Of a DNA stretch of 37,615 nt, positions 1 to 7,946 are shown in pieces (within the stretch, counting starts at the first letter, position 1; every line of letters starts with the position of its first letter). The translations under genes were made by a program, and so were the position numbers. The stretch is taken from contig PEAJ01000005.1 of assembly GCA_002753495.1 (NCBI GenBank), positions 1 to 37,615 of the forward strand, read 5' to 3'. The notes under the pieces are model-generated. The model did no database searches. It worked only from the letters and a program-made list of their open reading frames with translations, and was not told where the DNA came from. This DNA comes from Magnetococcales bacterium HA3dbin3. Lineage in GTDB: Bacteria > Pseudomonadota > Magnetococcia > Magnetococcales > DC0425bin3.

Positions 1-942
1 GGGTTGGATGGTCTCGTCTTTGTAGTACTGGTTGGCGCTGCGGACGGTGATGGACTTGTTCCGGTTCCATTGCAGCCGCTTGATGCGTAGCAGGCCGCCG
101 ACGCGGATGGCATAAATCGCATCAAAATCAACGCGCCCATGCGTGCGCAGGTCGATCAAGACCATATCTCCAGGCCGCAGGTCGGGTTCCATAGAGTCCC
201 CCTCGACCATGAAAAGGGCGAGCTTGTGCAGCTCAAACCCCTGGCCACGCAGCCAGTCCTCGCGAAAGGCCATCCGGTCGACGATGTTGGCCCCTTCTGT
301 CACGCTGCCGCCACCGCCGCTTAAGCGCACGTCGTAGCGGGGCACTTCAAAGTAGGGCGCCACGATCGCCGCTGGCGGCTGTGGCGTGCCGTGGCTGGGG
401 TAAACTCCAGTTGTTGAGTTCCAAGTTCCAACGCTGAACTTGGAACTGCGAACTTGGAACTGTTTTTCAGTTCCAAGTTCGGCATAACGTGATGATTCTG
501 TTGGATTGTCAAAATCCGTGCCAAAAAAATCATCATCGCGAACTTGGAACTGCTTATCTCTCGAATTTTTAACCTCTGGCTCTGCCTGGGGTGGGGGCTG
601 TTTTGCCTCCAGTGCAGCCATTCGTTTGATGGACGCCTGGCCGTTTTCGTCACAATGGCGGAAGTGACCCACCAAGACAGACTCCTCGGGTGTCAAATTA
701 GCTTCGGACAGTGGCAATTCCCTGACACCTGCCAGAATGAAGCTGATATCAACCCCGGCAGCGGCGGCTTTTGTCAGGAACTCGGTGGTTGGTTGGCGTT
801 CCCCTCCCTCGTATTTCCCTATCGACTTCCTGGAAACGCCAACAATATCAGCAAATTCCTGTTGCGTCAGTCTCAACCTCTCCCGCTCTATTTTCCACCT
901 GTCGCCAAATGCGACCTTATGGTTGCTTTTTTCTGTTGACAT
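1..942 (-). CDS. Phage repressor, XRE HTH plus S24 (LexA/CI-like) peptidase domain, 3' end cut by window
   Basis: An open frame of 314 codons reads on the minus strand from the ATG at 942 and leaves the window without a stop. Residues about 10-75 form a Cro/CI-type helix-turn-helix (LRLTQQEFADIVGVSRKSI). A long, low-complexity linker follows, roughly residues 115-195. The C-terminal part has the S24 signature VEGDSMEPDLRPGD with the likely catalytic Ser250 and Lys288 (LLRIKRL). Such repressors keep the lysogenic state and self-cleave in the SOS response; that activity is inferred from the family. It is divergent from the Ner-like gene, as in other transposable phages. The linker is encoded by an unusual array of 12-bp DNA repeats (separate entry). 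Confidence 0.9.
   Translation of the reverse strand, partial: MSTEKSNHKVAFGDRWKIERERLRLTQQEFADIVGVSRKSIGKYEGGERQPTTEFLTKAAAAGVDISFILAGVRELPLSEANLTPEESVLVGHFRHCDENGQASIKRMAALEAKQPPPQAEPEVKNSRDKQFQVRDDDFFGTDFDNPTESSRYAELGTEKQFQVRSSKFSVGTWNSTTGVYPSHGTPQPPAAIVAPYFEVPRYDVRLSGGGGSVTEGANIVDRMAFREDWLRGQGFELHKLALFMVEGDSMEPDLRPGDMVLIDLRTHGRVDFDAIYAIRVGGLLRIKRLQWNRNKSITVRSANQYYKDETIQP
417..551. repeat. Five copies of a 12-bp repeat (GAACTTGGAACT) in both orientations, inside the repressor gene
   Basis: Exact copies of GAACTTGGAACT lie at 436-447, 450-461 and 540-551, and exact reverse complements at 417-428 and 469-480. The first four start 19, 14 and 19 bp apart. They are read in different frames of the repressor linker (QFQVR, ELGT, SSKF, GTWN), so the conserved unit is the DNA, not the peptide. 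They could be a protein-binding array or a short mobile repeat that entered a tolerant linker; the sequence alone does not decide. Confidence 0.9.
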
Positions 943-1007
943 GTCCCCGATTGGTTCCTTATCCTGCCCTCGTCAGTCCATTTTTGACCAATAGCAAAGA
1001 GAATGCC
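943..1007. promoter_or_regulatory. Divergent control region between repressor and early operon
   Basis: Only 65 bp separate the two divergent start codons, so both promoters and the operators must lie here or inside the genes. An inverted repeat ATTGGT (950-955) / ACCAAT (987-992) flanks the centre and could be an operator. I see no convincing -35/-10 pair for either direction. AAGGAA in the minus direction can serve as ribosome binding site for the repressor. Confidence 0.5.
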
Positions 1008-1229
1008 ATGTCGATCAGACTCAAGGTCAGGGCGCGGTTGATGGAGAAGGGCGAGAGCCTCTACTCCTGGGCGCGGATCAAAGGGTACAACCCCCGCGTC
1101 GTCAACAGGAGCCTACAAGTCTATGCCGATGGCACCAAGCGGCCACGCGGCAAGGTGATCACCCGCATCCTGACCGACCTGAGCCGGGACACGGGCGTGC
1201 GGATCATTAAAGAGGAGGGGGAAGAATGA
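1008..1229 (+). CDS. Ner/Cro-like DNA-binding regulator
   Basis: A 73-residue basic protein and the first gene of the early operon, directly opposite the repressor. It begins with a region like the Ner/gp16-type regulators of transposable phages: SLYSWARIKGYNPRVVNRSL forms the likely helix-turn-helix, followed by RPRGKVITRILTDLSRDTGV. In this family the protein damps early and repressor transcription to favour lytic growth; that role is inferred from position. ATG 1008 is chosen because earlier in-frame starts would run through the divergent control region. Its stop overlaps the next start (ATGA). Confidence 0.7.
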   Translation: MSIRLKVRARLMEKGESLYSWARIKGYNPRVVNRSLQVYADGTKRPRGKVITRILTDLSRDTGVRIIKEEGEE

Positions 1230-2005
1230 GCGACCAAGCGTTTGATATCGACGTTTCCGGCGTCGACGTGGAGGGCGGCAGCTTTCTGCCTACAGGTCAG
1301 CTCTCCGACCGGGCAGCGGTGTTTAAGCGGCACATCATCATCGCGCACGCCCGGAGCATCGACGCGATTTTGGAGACATGTGCCTTGTTGGCGGCGGCGA
1401 TGGATGAGCTGCCAACCGAGGAGTTTCACGCCCTGGTGTTCACACTTCCGTTTACGCTGCCGACCGCGCGCAAGATGGCGCAAATCGGACGCGCCGCCTG
1501 GCTGCGCGAAAGCGGCGTGGTCGAAAAATTGCCGCCCGCCTGGGGAACGATCTACCAGATTATCCAGATGCCGGAGGAGGAGGCGCGGCGCGCGATTGCC
1601 GACGGCCTTATTGACAAGGACGTGCGCCGCGCGGATGTGCGCGCCCTGCGCGGCGTCGCGGAGCACTGGGCCAATCCCCAGCCGACACCGGAACCGACGC
1701 CGGAAGCCGCTGACGGCCTAGTGGAGGTGGTCGTCGAGGACAGCGGCGAGGCGGCAGAAAAAAAGGGGGAGCCGACCCTGGAAAGGGGCAAATCAGCCCC
1801 GCCCCAGTACGTCAGTTCTCCGTATGTGGAACATATCCTGAAACTGTATGCGGGCGAAAGTATTGTCTTGCGCAGCGCCCTTGAGCATGCCTTGGAGGTG
1901 CGCGAGGCGCACAGGGACGAAATCGCCCCAGATAATCACTTTGCATGCAGCAATGTCAAAAGGCATTGCGCCATCTTATCGGACCTGCTGAGGCGTCTGG
2001 GGTGA
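1226..2005 (+). CDS. Early phage protein of unknown function, DUF3102-like feature
   Basis: A protein of 259 residues coupled to the Ner-like gene by an ATGA overlap. Residues about 30-150 are mainly helical, with a pattern (LPPAWGTIYQIIQM, then DGLIDKDVRRADVRAL) that resembles DUF3102 and related ParB/KorB-like helical DNA-binding proteins. The middle (about 150-195) is a Pro/Glu-rich linker with a P-T-P-E-P type repeat, and the C-terminal 60 residues form a second small domain. A DNA-binding or regulatory role in early expression is possible, but I do not recognise the family with certainty. Confidence 0.6.
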   Translation: MSDQAFDIDVSGVDVEGGSFLPTGQLSDRAAVFKRHIIIAHARSIDAILETCALLAAAMDELPTEEFHALVFTLPFTLPTARKMAQIGRAAWLRESGVVEKLPPAWGTIYQIIQMPEEEARRAIADGLIDKDVRRADVRALRGVAEHWANPQPTPEPTPEAADGLVEVVVEDSGEAAEKKGEPTLERGKSAPPQYVSSPYVEHILKLYAGESIVLRSALEHALEVREAHRDEIAPDNHFACSNVKRHCAILSDLLRRLG

Positions 2006-2007
2006 CC

Positions 2008-2412
2008 ATGGCTGGCCACTGCTGCCATATGGACGGAGATTCTCCGTCCGTTTACCGGTCGGATGTGGTGCAAGCACGGAAAGACCATATCTGCGGGGAG
2101 TGTGGGCACCCGATCAAGCAGGGAGAATTTTACCTTGCGACCTTCGGGGTGTGGGATGGAGAGGCAAATTCGTATAAGGAATGCGGATTCTGCGCCTCCG
2201 CCATGGAGTTATGCGGATACTGCACCCATGGTGGCGAGTTTTCCGAGCATTTCAATGTCGACATTGAGGCTGATTTTATTGGGAAAATATTGGCGGTCGA
2301 AATCCATAACCGCCTTTTTGGAGATGATAAGAGAAAAATTTGTGCGGCGTGCGGGGAAATTTTTGACCCGCGTTGGGGGTGCGAGGATTGCGCGGAGAGG
2401 TTAGATGCCTGA
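2008..2412 (+). CDS. Cysteine-rich putative zinc-binding early protein
   Basis: 134 residues starting at ATG 2008, three bases after the preceding stop, and ending 8 bp inside the transposase gene. Two or three zinc-ribbon-like clusters are visible: CGECG near residue 30, a second set ECGFC...LCGYC around residues 55-70, and CAAC...CEDC at the C-terminus. The middle part has Trp, Tyr and acidic residues without a motif I recognise. Zinc binding is inferred from the CxxC pairs. The local base composition is slightly lower in GC than its neighbours, which could mark an acquired gene. Function unknown. Confidence 0.7.
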   Translation: MAGHCCHMDGDSPSVYRSDVVQARKDHICGECGHPIKQGEFYLATFGVWDGEANSYKECGFCASAMELCGYCTHGGEFSEHFNVDIEADFIGKILAVEIHNRLFGDDKRKICAACGEIFDPRWGCEDCAERLDA

Positions 2413-4576
2413 CCCCTGGCACACCCCCCGCGAACTCGCCGGCCTGCCTGGGCTGCCGGGGACTATTCGCGGACTGAGTAAGCTGGCGGCGCGCGAAGGC
2501 TGGCCGCGTCGCCCACACGCGGGCCGTGGCGGTGGCTGGGAATACCCGCTCTCCGCCCTGCCGGAAGAGACGCGCGCGGCCTTGCTCGTGCGCACCCTGC
2601 CGCCGGCGGCGCTGCGCGAAGCCGCCCCGGCGGCAGGCTCGGACCATTTTGCTGACGCCGGCAATATGGTCGCGCCGGTGGCAAAAAACGCGCCCATGGG
2701 CGCGTCGTCCGGGGCGCTCATGCCAGCGGCGACAAAACCGGTGCCCGCGCTTGCGCAATTGAAGGATCGGCAGAGGCAAAAAATGGATGCCAGGGTGTTG
2801 ATTTTGCGATATGTAGAGAGTCTGGCTCCGCCGCAAGGGTCGCTGAGCAAGGCTGTCGCCGAGGCGGTGGAGCAGTCGCGCGCCGGGCTGCTGCCGGAAG
2901 TTGTTGCCCGTGCCCTGCCGCTCGCGCTGGGCGAGACGTGGGGCGCGGGCAAACCGCTGTCGGCGCGGACGCTTTTGCGCTGGCATGGCCGGATGCAAAA
3001 GCATGGGGTGGTGGCACTGGCGCCACAATCCCGGGAAAGAACGGCAGAGCCGGAGTGGGCGGCGCGCCTGCTGAGGCTCTATCGCGGCCGGTCGATGCCG
3101 ACCCTGGCGGAGGCGGTGAAAGAGCTTGAGAAGCAAGGCGTTGGCGAGGTCCCTTCGTATAGCCAGGCGCGGCGTTACCTGGCAACGCGCGTCGGCGCGA
3201 TCGAGGCGGTGCGCGGCCGGGTATCCGCGAAGGATTTGCGCGGGATGCTGCCGTTTGTGCGCCGCAATACCGCGATGCTCGCGCCGATGGCGATCCTTAA
3301 CGGCGACGGCCACACCTTCAACTCTTTGGTCGCCCACCCGGATACCGGCAAGCCCTTCGTGCCGGAGGTGACAGATATTTTTGATGTGCGCACACGGCGT
3401 TGGGTTGGCTTTTCTGTTGGGTTTTCCGAGTCTTCCGAGGTGGTGATCGATGCTTTGGGGATGGCGGTGCGCATCGGCGGTGTGCCGGCGGTGTTGCAGT
3501 GGGACCGTGGCCGTGGCGCGAAAAATCTCATGATGGAGGCCCCTATTACCGGGCTTGCCGCGCGCATCGGCTTTGAGATCTACCACCCGGCGCCGCGCAA
3601 CTCGCAGGCCGGCGGCATCGTCGAGCGATCACACCAGACTACCTTGATCGCGGCGGCGAAAAAGTTGCCGACTTTCATCGGCAAGCGCATCCGCGACCCG
3701 GATTTGCGGCGCGAGATGCTGCAAAAGATCAAGGAGGGAAGCGTCCTTCTGCCGACGTGGCAAGAGCTGATTACGCTGATTCAAGAGGCGATGCTCGCCT
3801 ACAACAGCGGCCACGAACATCGCGCGCTGCCACGCATCGCCGACCCGGTGACCGGCCGCAAGCGGCATATGACCCCGAACGAGATGTGGGAGCGGGAGAT
3901 TGCCGAAGGGTGGCGGCCGCTGCTGCTCGATGACGAACAACTTATTCATGAATTCCACCCGGAACGCATTTGTCGCGTGCGACGCGGTGAGGTGACTTTC
4001 TGGAAGATGACCTATTTTTCCAAGGATTTAACCGAGTTTCACCAGAGGGATGTACGGGTGCGCTACGACATCCGCGACGGATCCAAGGTCTGGATTTATT
4101 CCATGGATGGCCGCTTTATCGTCACAGCGGAACGGGATGCCAACAAGCGCCCCTACCTCCACGACAATGCCTTGGAGGCGGGTCAGGAGCGGCGACGCAA
4201 GGCACAAATTGTTCGACTAGATCAAAAACGGGAGGAGATCGAGGCTCGGAGCCGTAAGACCATCGAAGTGCGGCCGCTCACGCCCGAGGAACAGGCTGGG
4301 GTCACCCAGCAGTTGGAGCGCATGGGGGTGATCGAGGGGGAACCGGTTGTGATCGAATCGGAAACCCTCGTGCGCCCGGTATTTTCCGGGCCGCTTGCCG
4401 ACGCCGAATGGGGGAAATGGGTGCTGAAAAACTGGAAAGAGGCGCCAGAGCGCGATCGGGAAGAGTTTTTGACCCGGACGCGGCAGATCAATTTTCGGCT
4501 GTTGATTGGGATCGAAGAAGCGGAGTTGGCCGCGATTCGCGAGGAGTGGGAGCGGCTGAAAGAGCGGGCCGGCTGA
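2405..4576 (+). CDS. A: DDE transposase, MuA-like
   Basis: 723 residues, slightly longer than MuA (663). The N-terminus (about 1-70, WHTPRELAGLPGLPGTIRGL) is a Mu-type HTH that binds phage ends or the internal enhancer. The rve-like catalytic core carries the triad Asp301 (NGDGH), Asp367 (QWDRGRG) and Glu407 (GIVERSHQ), spaced as in Mu-type integrase folds. A Mu-type C-terminal barrel domain follows (about 490-570), then a charged tail that would contact the ATPase. It cuts and joins phage ends during integration and replicative transposition. The next gene is its MuB-like partner. Confidence 0.95.
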   Translation: MPDPWHTPRELAGLPGLPGTIRGLSKLAAREGWPRRPHAGRGGGWEYPLSALPEETRAALLVRTLPPAALREAAPAAGSDHFADAGNMVAPVAKNAPMGASSGALMPAATKPVPALAQLKDRQRQKMDARVLILRYVESLAPPQGSLSKAVAEAVEQSRAGLLPEVVARALPLALGETWGAGKPLSARTLLRWHGRMQKHGVVALAPQSRERTAEPEWAARLLRLYRGRSMPTLAEAVKELEKQGVGEVPSYSQARRYLATRVGAIEAVRGRVSAKDLRGMLPFVRRNTAMLAPMAILNGDGHTFNSLVAHPDTGKPFVPEVTDIFDVRTRRWVGFSVGFSESSEVVIDALGMAVRIGGVPAVLQWDRGRGAKNLMMEAPITGLAARIGFEIYHPAPRNSQAGGIVERSHQTTLIAAAKKLPTFIGKRIRDPDLRREMLQKIKEGSVLLPTWQELITLIQEAMLAYNSGHEHRALPRIADPVTGRKRHMTPNEMWEREIAEGWRPLLLDDEQLIHEFHPERICRVRRGEVTFWKMTYFSKDLTEFHQRDVRVRYDIRDGSKVWIYSMDGRFIVTAERDANKRPYLHDNALEAGQERRRKAQIVRLDQKREEIEARSRKTIEVRPLTPEEQAGVTQQLERMGVIEGEPVVIESETLVRPVFSGPLADAEWGKWVLKNWKEAPERDREEFLTRTRQINFRLLIGIEEAELAAIREEWERLKERAG

Positions 4577-4665
4577 CGCCTGAGCGACGCCAGCCGGCGG
4601 CACGGGTGATCGCTTTTTCGCGAGAAAGGCGATCGAAGAAAAACAATCCAAGGGGAGTATAACCG
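4577..4665. other. A-B intergenic spacer with imperfect hairpin
   Basis: 89 bp between transposase and ATPase genes. GATCGC (4608-4613) and GCGATC (4629-4634) can pair, with further T-A/T-G pairs inside, around a CGCGA loop. No T-tract follows, so it is not a standard terminator; it may adjust the ratio of A to B. AAGGGGAG before 4666 is a good ribosome binding site for B. Confidence 0.5.
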
Positions 4666-5436
4666 ATGCGGGGAAAATTTTCAATCATCTCGAACGTCCA
4701 GCGCTTTCTTGCCGGGGTCATCGACGTAGAGGCGCGCGGCGCGGCCGAGTCTTGCTTGATGGTAGTGGATGGCAAGCCGGGCCTGGGAAAGACACGGACG
4801 ATGGAGTGGTGGGCGGCGCAGAACGGCGCGGTCTATCTCACCGCCTCGCCGGGCTGGAAAGATCGTGTCTGCTACATGCTGCGGGAGCTGCTGCAAGCGG
4901 CCGACCCGACGATCAAACCCAGCCGCACCGAGGAAAAACTTGTGCAGCAACTGCGCGAGACACTGCTGTTTCGCAACAAAGCGCAGCGGGCACAAGGATC
5001 CGTGTTCGGTGTGGTGATCGATGAAGCCGAGGTGGTGGTGCGCGAGAAGCGCTTGGTTGAAACGCTGCGCATCAAGCTTTCGGATGAGCTTGAAATACCG
5101 TTCGTGCTCGTTGGCATGGATGGTTTACGCAGCGATATGGCGCATACGACGCCACAAGGGGTGAGTCGGGTGAGCCGTTTTATAGAGTTTACGCCGTTGA
5201 CGCTTGAGGATGCGCAACAGCTTGTGCGCGACCTGTGCGAAGTGGCGGTGAAAGATGAGCTTGTCGCCTATCTGCATAAGGCAACCAAGGGCTACATCCG
5301 GGAGATTTACAACAGTCTCTCCCGTATCGAAGGGTACGGCAAGAAAAACCCAGGCCCTGTTGGCCTGAAGGAAATGCGCGGGCAGGTGTTGTTCAGCGAC
5401 CGCGCCGGCAAGGAAGTGGTGGTTTACGGCAATTAA
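4666..5436 (+). CDS. B: MuB-like AAA+ ATPase, transposition target-DNA protein
   Basis: 256 residues with Walker A GKPGLGKT at 36-43 and Walker B VVIDEAE around 116-122, followed by a sensor region (FVLVGMDG). MuB-like proteins form ATP-dependent filaments on target DNA and stimulate the transposase, also giving target immunity. It is shorter than Mu B (312) and begins almost at the ATPase domain, so the N-terminal HTH of Mu B is absent or much reduced, as in some B3-like phages. Position straight after the transposase supports the call. Confidence 0.9.
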   Translation: MRGKFSIISNVQRFLAGVIDVEARGAAESCLMVVDGKPGLGKTRTMEWWAAQNGAVYLTASPGWKDRVCYMLRELLQAADPTIKPSRTEEKLVQQLRETLLFRNKAQRAQGSVFGVVIDEAEVVVREKRLVETLRIKLSDELEIPFVLVGMDGLRSDMAHTTPQGVSRVSRFIEFTPLTLEDAQQLVRDLCEVAVKDELVAYLHKATKGYIREIYNSLSRIEGYGKKNPGPVGLKEMRGQVLFSDRAGKEVVVYGN

Positions 5437-5451
5437 ACAGGGAGAGTTTTT

Positions 5452-6135
5452 ATGGCCGGAAGAGCAACAACCCAGGAAGGGATTTTAACGGCCATGGATG
5501 GCGAGACGGTAAAAACGACACGGGAATTGGCAGCGGCTATGGGCAAAAGCGCGAACGAGATTGCCAGCACCACGAGCTTACTGGTGCGGCGTGGTCTTTT
5601 GGAACGTATTGAAAATGGTCGGTTTCGCTTGACGCCCACCGGGGAGGACCTGAAGCGGCGCGGCGGCAAGATCTTTTCCGGCCCCATGGCCCCTTTTAGC
5701 GCGGCAAAAAGTCCGACGACGCGGCGGTTTCGGCAACGATTATGGACCGCTCTCTACAACAGGAACAAAGCGGCCACGATTGACGACCTTTTGCAACTGG
5801 CCGTCGACGGCACCGAGAAAAACCCGAGGAACAACGCCCATAAGTATCTGCGATATCTGGAGAAAACAGGGTTTGTGATCAGAATGGAGCGCAAAGGGGA
5901 GGGTCGTGCGCCAACGAGCAACGGGCTTGATCGTTGGCTGCTCACACGCAAGAGCGGCTGGCGCGCCCCAGTGCCGCGAGAAAACGGCGAAGTCTACGAC
6001 CCCAACACCGGCAAGACTTATCCGCTGGCGGCCAAGAGCGTCGCCATGGATACCCCTTTGACCGGCAGCGATATCAACCGGCTAGCCGATGCCATATCCG
6101 GCTATCGGGAGGAGGTTGGCCGTGCAACTCCATGA
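5452..6135 (+). CDS. Early protein with winged-helix domain
   Basis: 227 residues, 15 bp after B. Residues 5-65 look like a winged helix (TTRELAAAMGKSANEIASTT, then a basic wing LERIENGRFRLTPTGEDLKR). A second, probably helical, domain covers about 85-150 (FRQRLWTALYNRNKAATIDD and NAHKYLRYLEKTGFVIRMER), which also resembles a winged helix. Tandem wHTH proteins are common just after A and B in transposable phages. It is likely a DNA-binding early protein; no exact role can be given. Its end overlaps the next gene by 14 bp. Confidence 0.75.
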   Translation: MAGRATTQEGILTAMDGETVKTTRELAAAMGKSANEIASTTSLLVRRGLLERIENGRFRLTPTGEDLKRRGGKIFSGPMAPFSAAKSPTTRRFRQRLWTALYNRNKAATIDDLLQLAVDGTEKNPRNNAHKYLRYLEKTGFVIRMERKGEGRAPTSNGLDRWLLTRKSGWRAPVPRENGEVYDPNTGKTYPLAAKSVAMDTPLTGSDINRLADAISGYREEVGRATP

Positions 6136-6421
6136 GATCAAAGAAAGACTTCAGGAGATTGGCGATAGCGTACAGATCACGACCGCACTTGGCGAGGCGT
6201 TGATCGAGCTGGATCGTATCCATGACGGCTGGTCGGCGCGGCAGGGGTTTCGCAACCCACGGCGTGGCTATCGGCTCTGGTGGGACCACTCCCGTGCGCA
6301 TGAGGCGCGCACGTTCGAGTCGATCGATGAGCTGATGGAGGCTTTGCGCTGGTTTGCCCCACCACGGCTGGGGGTGACGACGGAAGAGGGAGGCGACCAT
6401 CATGTCCGACATGTGGCGTGA
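6122..6421 (+). CDS. Small early protein of unknown function
   Basis: 99 residues from a GTG at 6122, chosen because GGGAGGAGG lies just upstream; the in-frame ATG at 6089 has no comparable site and would overlap the previous gene further. The N-terminus is a short amphipathic helix (LHEIKERLQEIGDSV); the middle is rich in Arg and Trp (RRGYRLWWDHSR). I do not recognise the family. It is translationally linked to both neighbours by overlaps, so it belongs to the early operon. Confidence 0.65.
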   Translation: MQLHEIKERLQEIGDSVQITTALGEALIELDRIHDGWSARQGFRNPRRGYRLWWDHSRAHEARTFESIDELMEALRWFAPPRLGVTTEEGGDHHVRHVA

Positions 6422-6722
6422 GGTGTTGGCAAACAAAGTCAAGGAGATCGGCGTGCGACGCACGGCGGCATTCTTGGAGACTTCTCCATCAGTGGTGTCG
6501 CAGCTCAACAACGGCCGCTACAAAAGCCCGGCTGGCCGGTGGGTCATCCTGATCATGAGCATGTGGGGTGAGGTGAGCTGTCCGGCCCTGCTGCGCACGA
6601 TCAGTCTGGACGCCTGCCGCGCCTACCAGGAGCGGCCTCCGACCAACGGCTTAGACCTTAAGGTGGAAAAAATGGTCGGAATCTGCCGTCGCTGTCTCTA
6701 TTTCAAGGGAGAGAAGACATGA
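6402..6722 (+). CDS. Cro-like helix-turn-helix protein
   Basis: 106 residues overlapping the previous gene by 20 bp. Residues 5-45 read as a Cro/Lambda-repressor-like HTH (RRTAAFLETSPSVVSQLNNG). The C-terminal part ends with a CRRC pair after GLDLKVEKMVGI. Small Cro-like proteins of this kind sit in the early operons of D3112-like phages, but the target is unknown. The stop overlaps the next start (ATGA). Confidence 0.7.
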   Translation: MSDMWREVLANKVKEIGVRRTAAFLETSPSVVSQLNNGRYKSPAGRWVILIMSMWGEVSCPALLRTISLDACRAYQERPPTNGLDLKVEKMVGICRRCLYFKGEKT

Positions 6723-7093
6723 AAGGCACTATTTTGCGGGATATTTTTCTGTCTGGCCCGGCAGGCCTGCGTGAAAAGCGCTGGCGCGCCCGGCCGCGCA
6801 CCCAGAAAGAATCGATGAGCCTGCTGAAGCGGCTCAACGTCTGGTGGACCGACTGGACGGATATGGGGCGGGTGTTGGCGGCGGTCGAATGGCATCCAAT
6901 GGCGACCGTCGGCGAGATTTCAAACGCTCTTTCATGTTGTTATGAAGGCATGGCAGTGGAACGCGTGCGTCTGCTGCTGGACCGGCTGGTTGTTGCCGGC
7001 CAGGTGATGAAGGGATGGAATGTGGGCGGCGAGATCCGCTACTGGAAAAAAGGCTTTCGGTTGGATGATTGGAACGAGGAGAAACGGGGATGA
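6719..7093 (+). CDS. Small early protein with winged-helix-like pattern
   Basis: 124 residues, coupled by ATGA overlaps on both sides. Residues about 55-115 have the spacing of a winged helix (MATVGEISNALSCCY, VERVRLLLDRLVVAGQVMKG, then a strand WNVGGEIRYW). The N-terminal 40 residues are basic. DNA binding is a reasonable inference from this pattern but the family is not recognised. Confidence 0.65.
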   Translation: MKGTILRDIFLSGPAGLREKRWRARPRTQKESMSLLKRLNVWWTDWTDMGRVLAAVEWHPMATVGEISNALSCCYEGMAVERVRLLLDRLVVAGQVMKGWNVGGEIRYWKKGFRLDDWNEEKRG

Positions 7094-7350
7094 ATGAAGA
7101 GAGCTTGTTGTTGTGGAACATGGCCCAGAATCTGTGGGCCCTGGAAGACAAAAAACAGGGAATTGAACAGGAGATCAAGCAGATCTTCGAGAAAGCAAAA
7201 GGGGACGGCTTCAACCTCCGCGCGTTGCGTTTTATCGTACTCATGGGACGGATGAGCAAGAAGAAGCGCGATAAATTTTTCCGAATGGTGTGTCTTTACG
7301 AGGAGACTCTGACTGCGGCTGCTAGAGAGGTGAAATCAGGAAATGGGTAA
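7090..7350 (+). CDS. GapR-like protein (DUF2312)
   Basis: 86 residues starting at ATG 7090, coupled to the preceding stop. The core LWALEDKKQGIEQEIKQIFE followed by KAKGDGFNLRALRFIV matches the GapR/DUF2312 pattern (coiled-coil helix, then the A-K-G-x-G-F-x-x-x-A-L-R signature). GapR of Caulobacter is a nucleoid protein that clamps overtwisted DNA and helps topoisomerases ahead of replication forks. A phage copy next to Gam suggests help with replicative transposition, which is inference. It is close to full family length. Confidence 0.8.
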   Translation: MNEESLLLWNMAQNLWALEDKKQGIEQEIKQIFEKAKGDGFNLRALRFIVLMGRMSKKKRDKFFRMVCLYEETLTAAAREVKSGNG

Positions 7351-7870
7351 GTCGGTGAAAGTGAAGGGAGAGGCGGAAAAGGTGCCGGTCCCGCAAACAC
7401 GGGAGGCGGTCGTTGAAGCGATTTCGCTGATTGGTCACTTGCAGCGCGAGCGCACAGTGATTGAGGCGGAGATGAACGAGCGGCTGGCGGCGATCAAGGA
7501 GGAGTATGAGAAAAAAGCCGGACCGATGGCCGAGGAGATTCGCGAGCTTCATCGCGGCGTGCAGGTGTGGTGCGAAGCCAATCGCGCCGCGCTGACCGAA
7601 GGCGGGCGCATCAAGACCTGCGCTCTGGCATCCGGGGAAATCTCCTGGCGGCTGCGGCCGCCGCGCGTGGCGGTAAAAGCAGTTGATTTTGTAATCGATC
7701 TGCTTGAAAGCAAAGGGCTTGCGCGCCTGGTGCGCCTCAAAAAGGAGATCAACAAGGAGGCGATCCTGGCCGACCCGGACGCGATCGCCGGGGTGAAAGG
7801 GCTTTCGATCACCCAAGGCGAGGATTTTGTGATCAAACCGTTCGAGAGCGAACTGGAATCGGTGATGTGA
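7343..7870 (+). CDS. gam: Gam, host-nuclease inhibitor
   Basis: 175 residues with the Gam pattern: an N-terminal coiled coil of two long helices (ISLIGHLQRERTVIEAEMNE), then SGEISWRLRPPRVAV and a C-terminal domain ending in GEDFVIKP. Mu Gam is a Ku-like dimer that threads onto linear DNA ends and blocks RecBCD-type exonucleases. It overlaps the GapR-like gene by 8 bp. Length and place match Mu-type Gam proteins well. Confidence 0.93.
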   Translation: MGKSVKVKGEAEKVPVPQTREAVVEAISLIGHLQRERTVIEAEMNERLAAIKEEYEKKAGPMAEEIRELHRGVQVWCEANRAALTEGGRIKTCALASGEISWRLRPPRVAVKAVDFVIDLLESKGLARLVRLKKEINKEAILADPDAIAGVKGLSITQGEDFVIKPFESELESVM

Positions 7871-7946
7871 TGCGAAACCGGGGCTTTTGTGCCCTGGTCG
7901 CCAGGCGGTGGTGCGCCTGGCCTGATGAGCAGCCAAAGGAGGTTTT
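7871..7946. other. Intergenic spacer with perfect hairpin
   Basis: 76 bp after gam. GCCAGGCG (7900-7907) pairs perfectly with CGCCTGGC (7914-7921) around GTGGTG. There is no T-tract, so it looks like an mRNA stability or processing structure. AAAGGAGG at about 7936-7943 is a strong ribosome binding site for the next gene. Confidence 0.6.

Noticed and set aside
771-1007. Longer start of the Ner-like gene
   Set aside because: It would read through the control region and the opposite repressor gene.
2276-3586. Long open frame opposite the transposase
   Set aside because: Arg/His/Pro-rich translation typical of an antisense shadow in GC-rich DNA.
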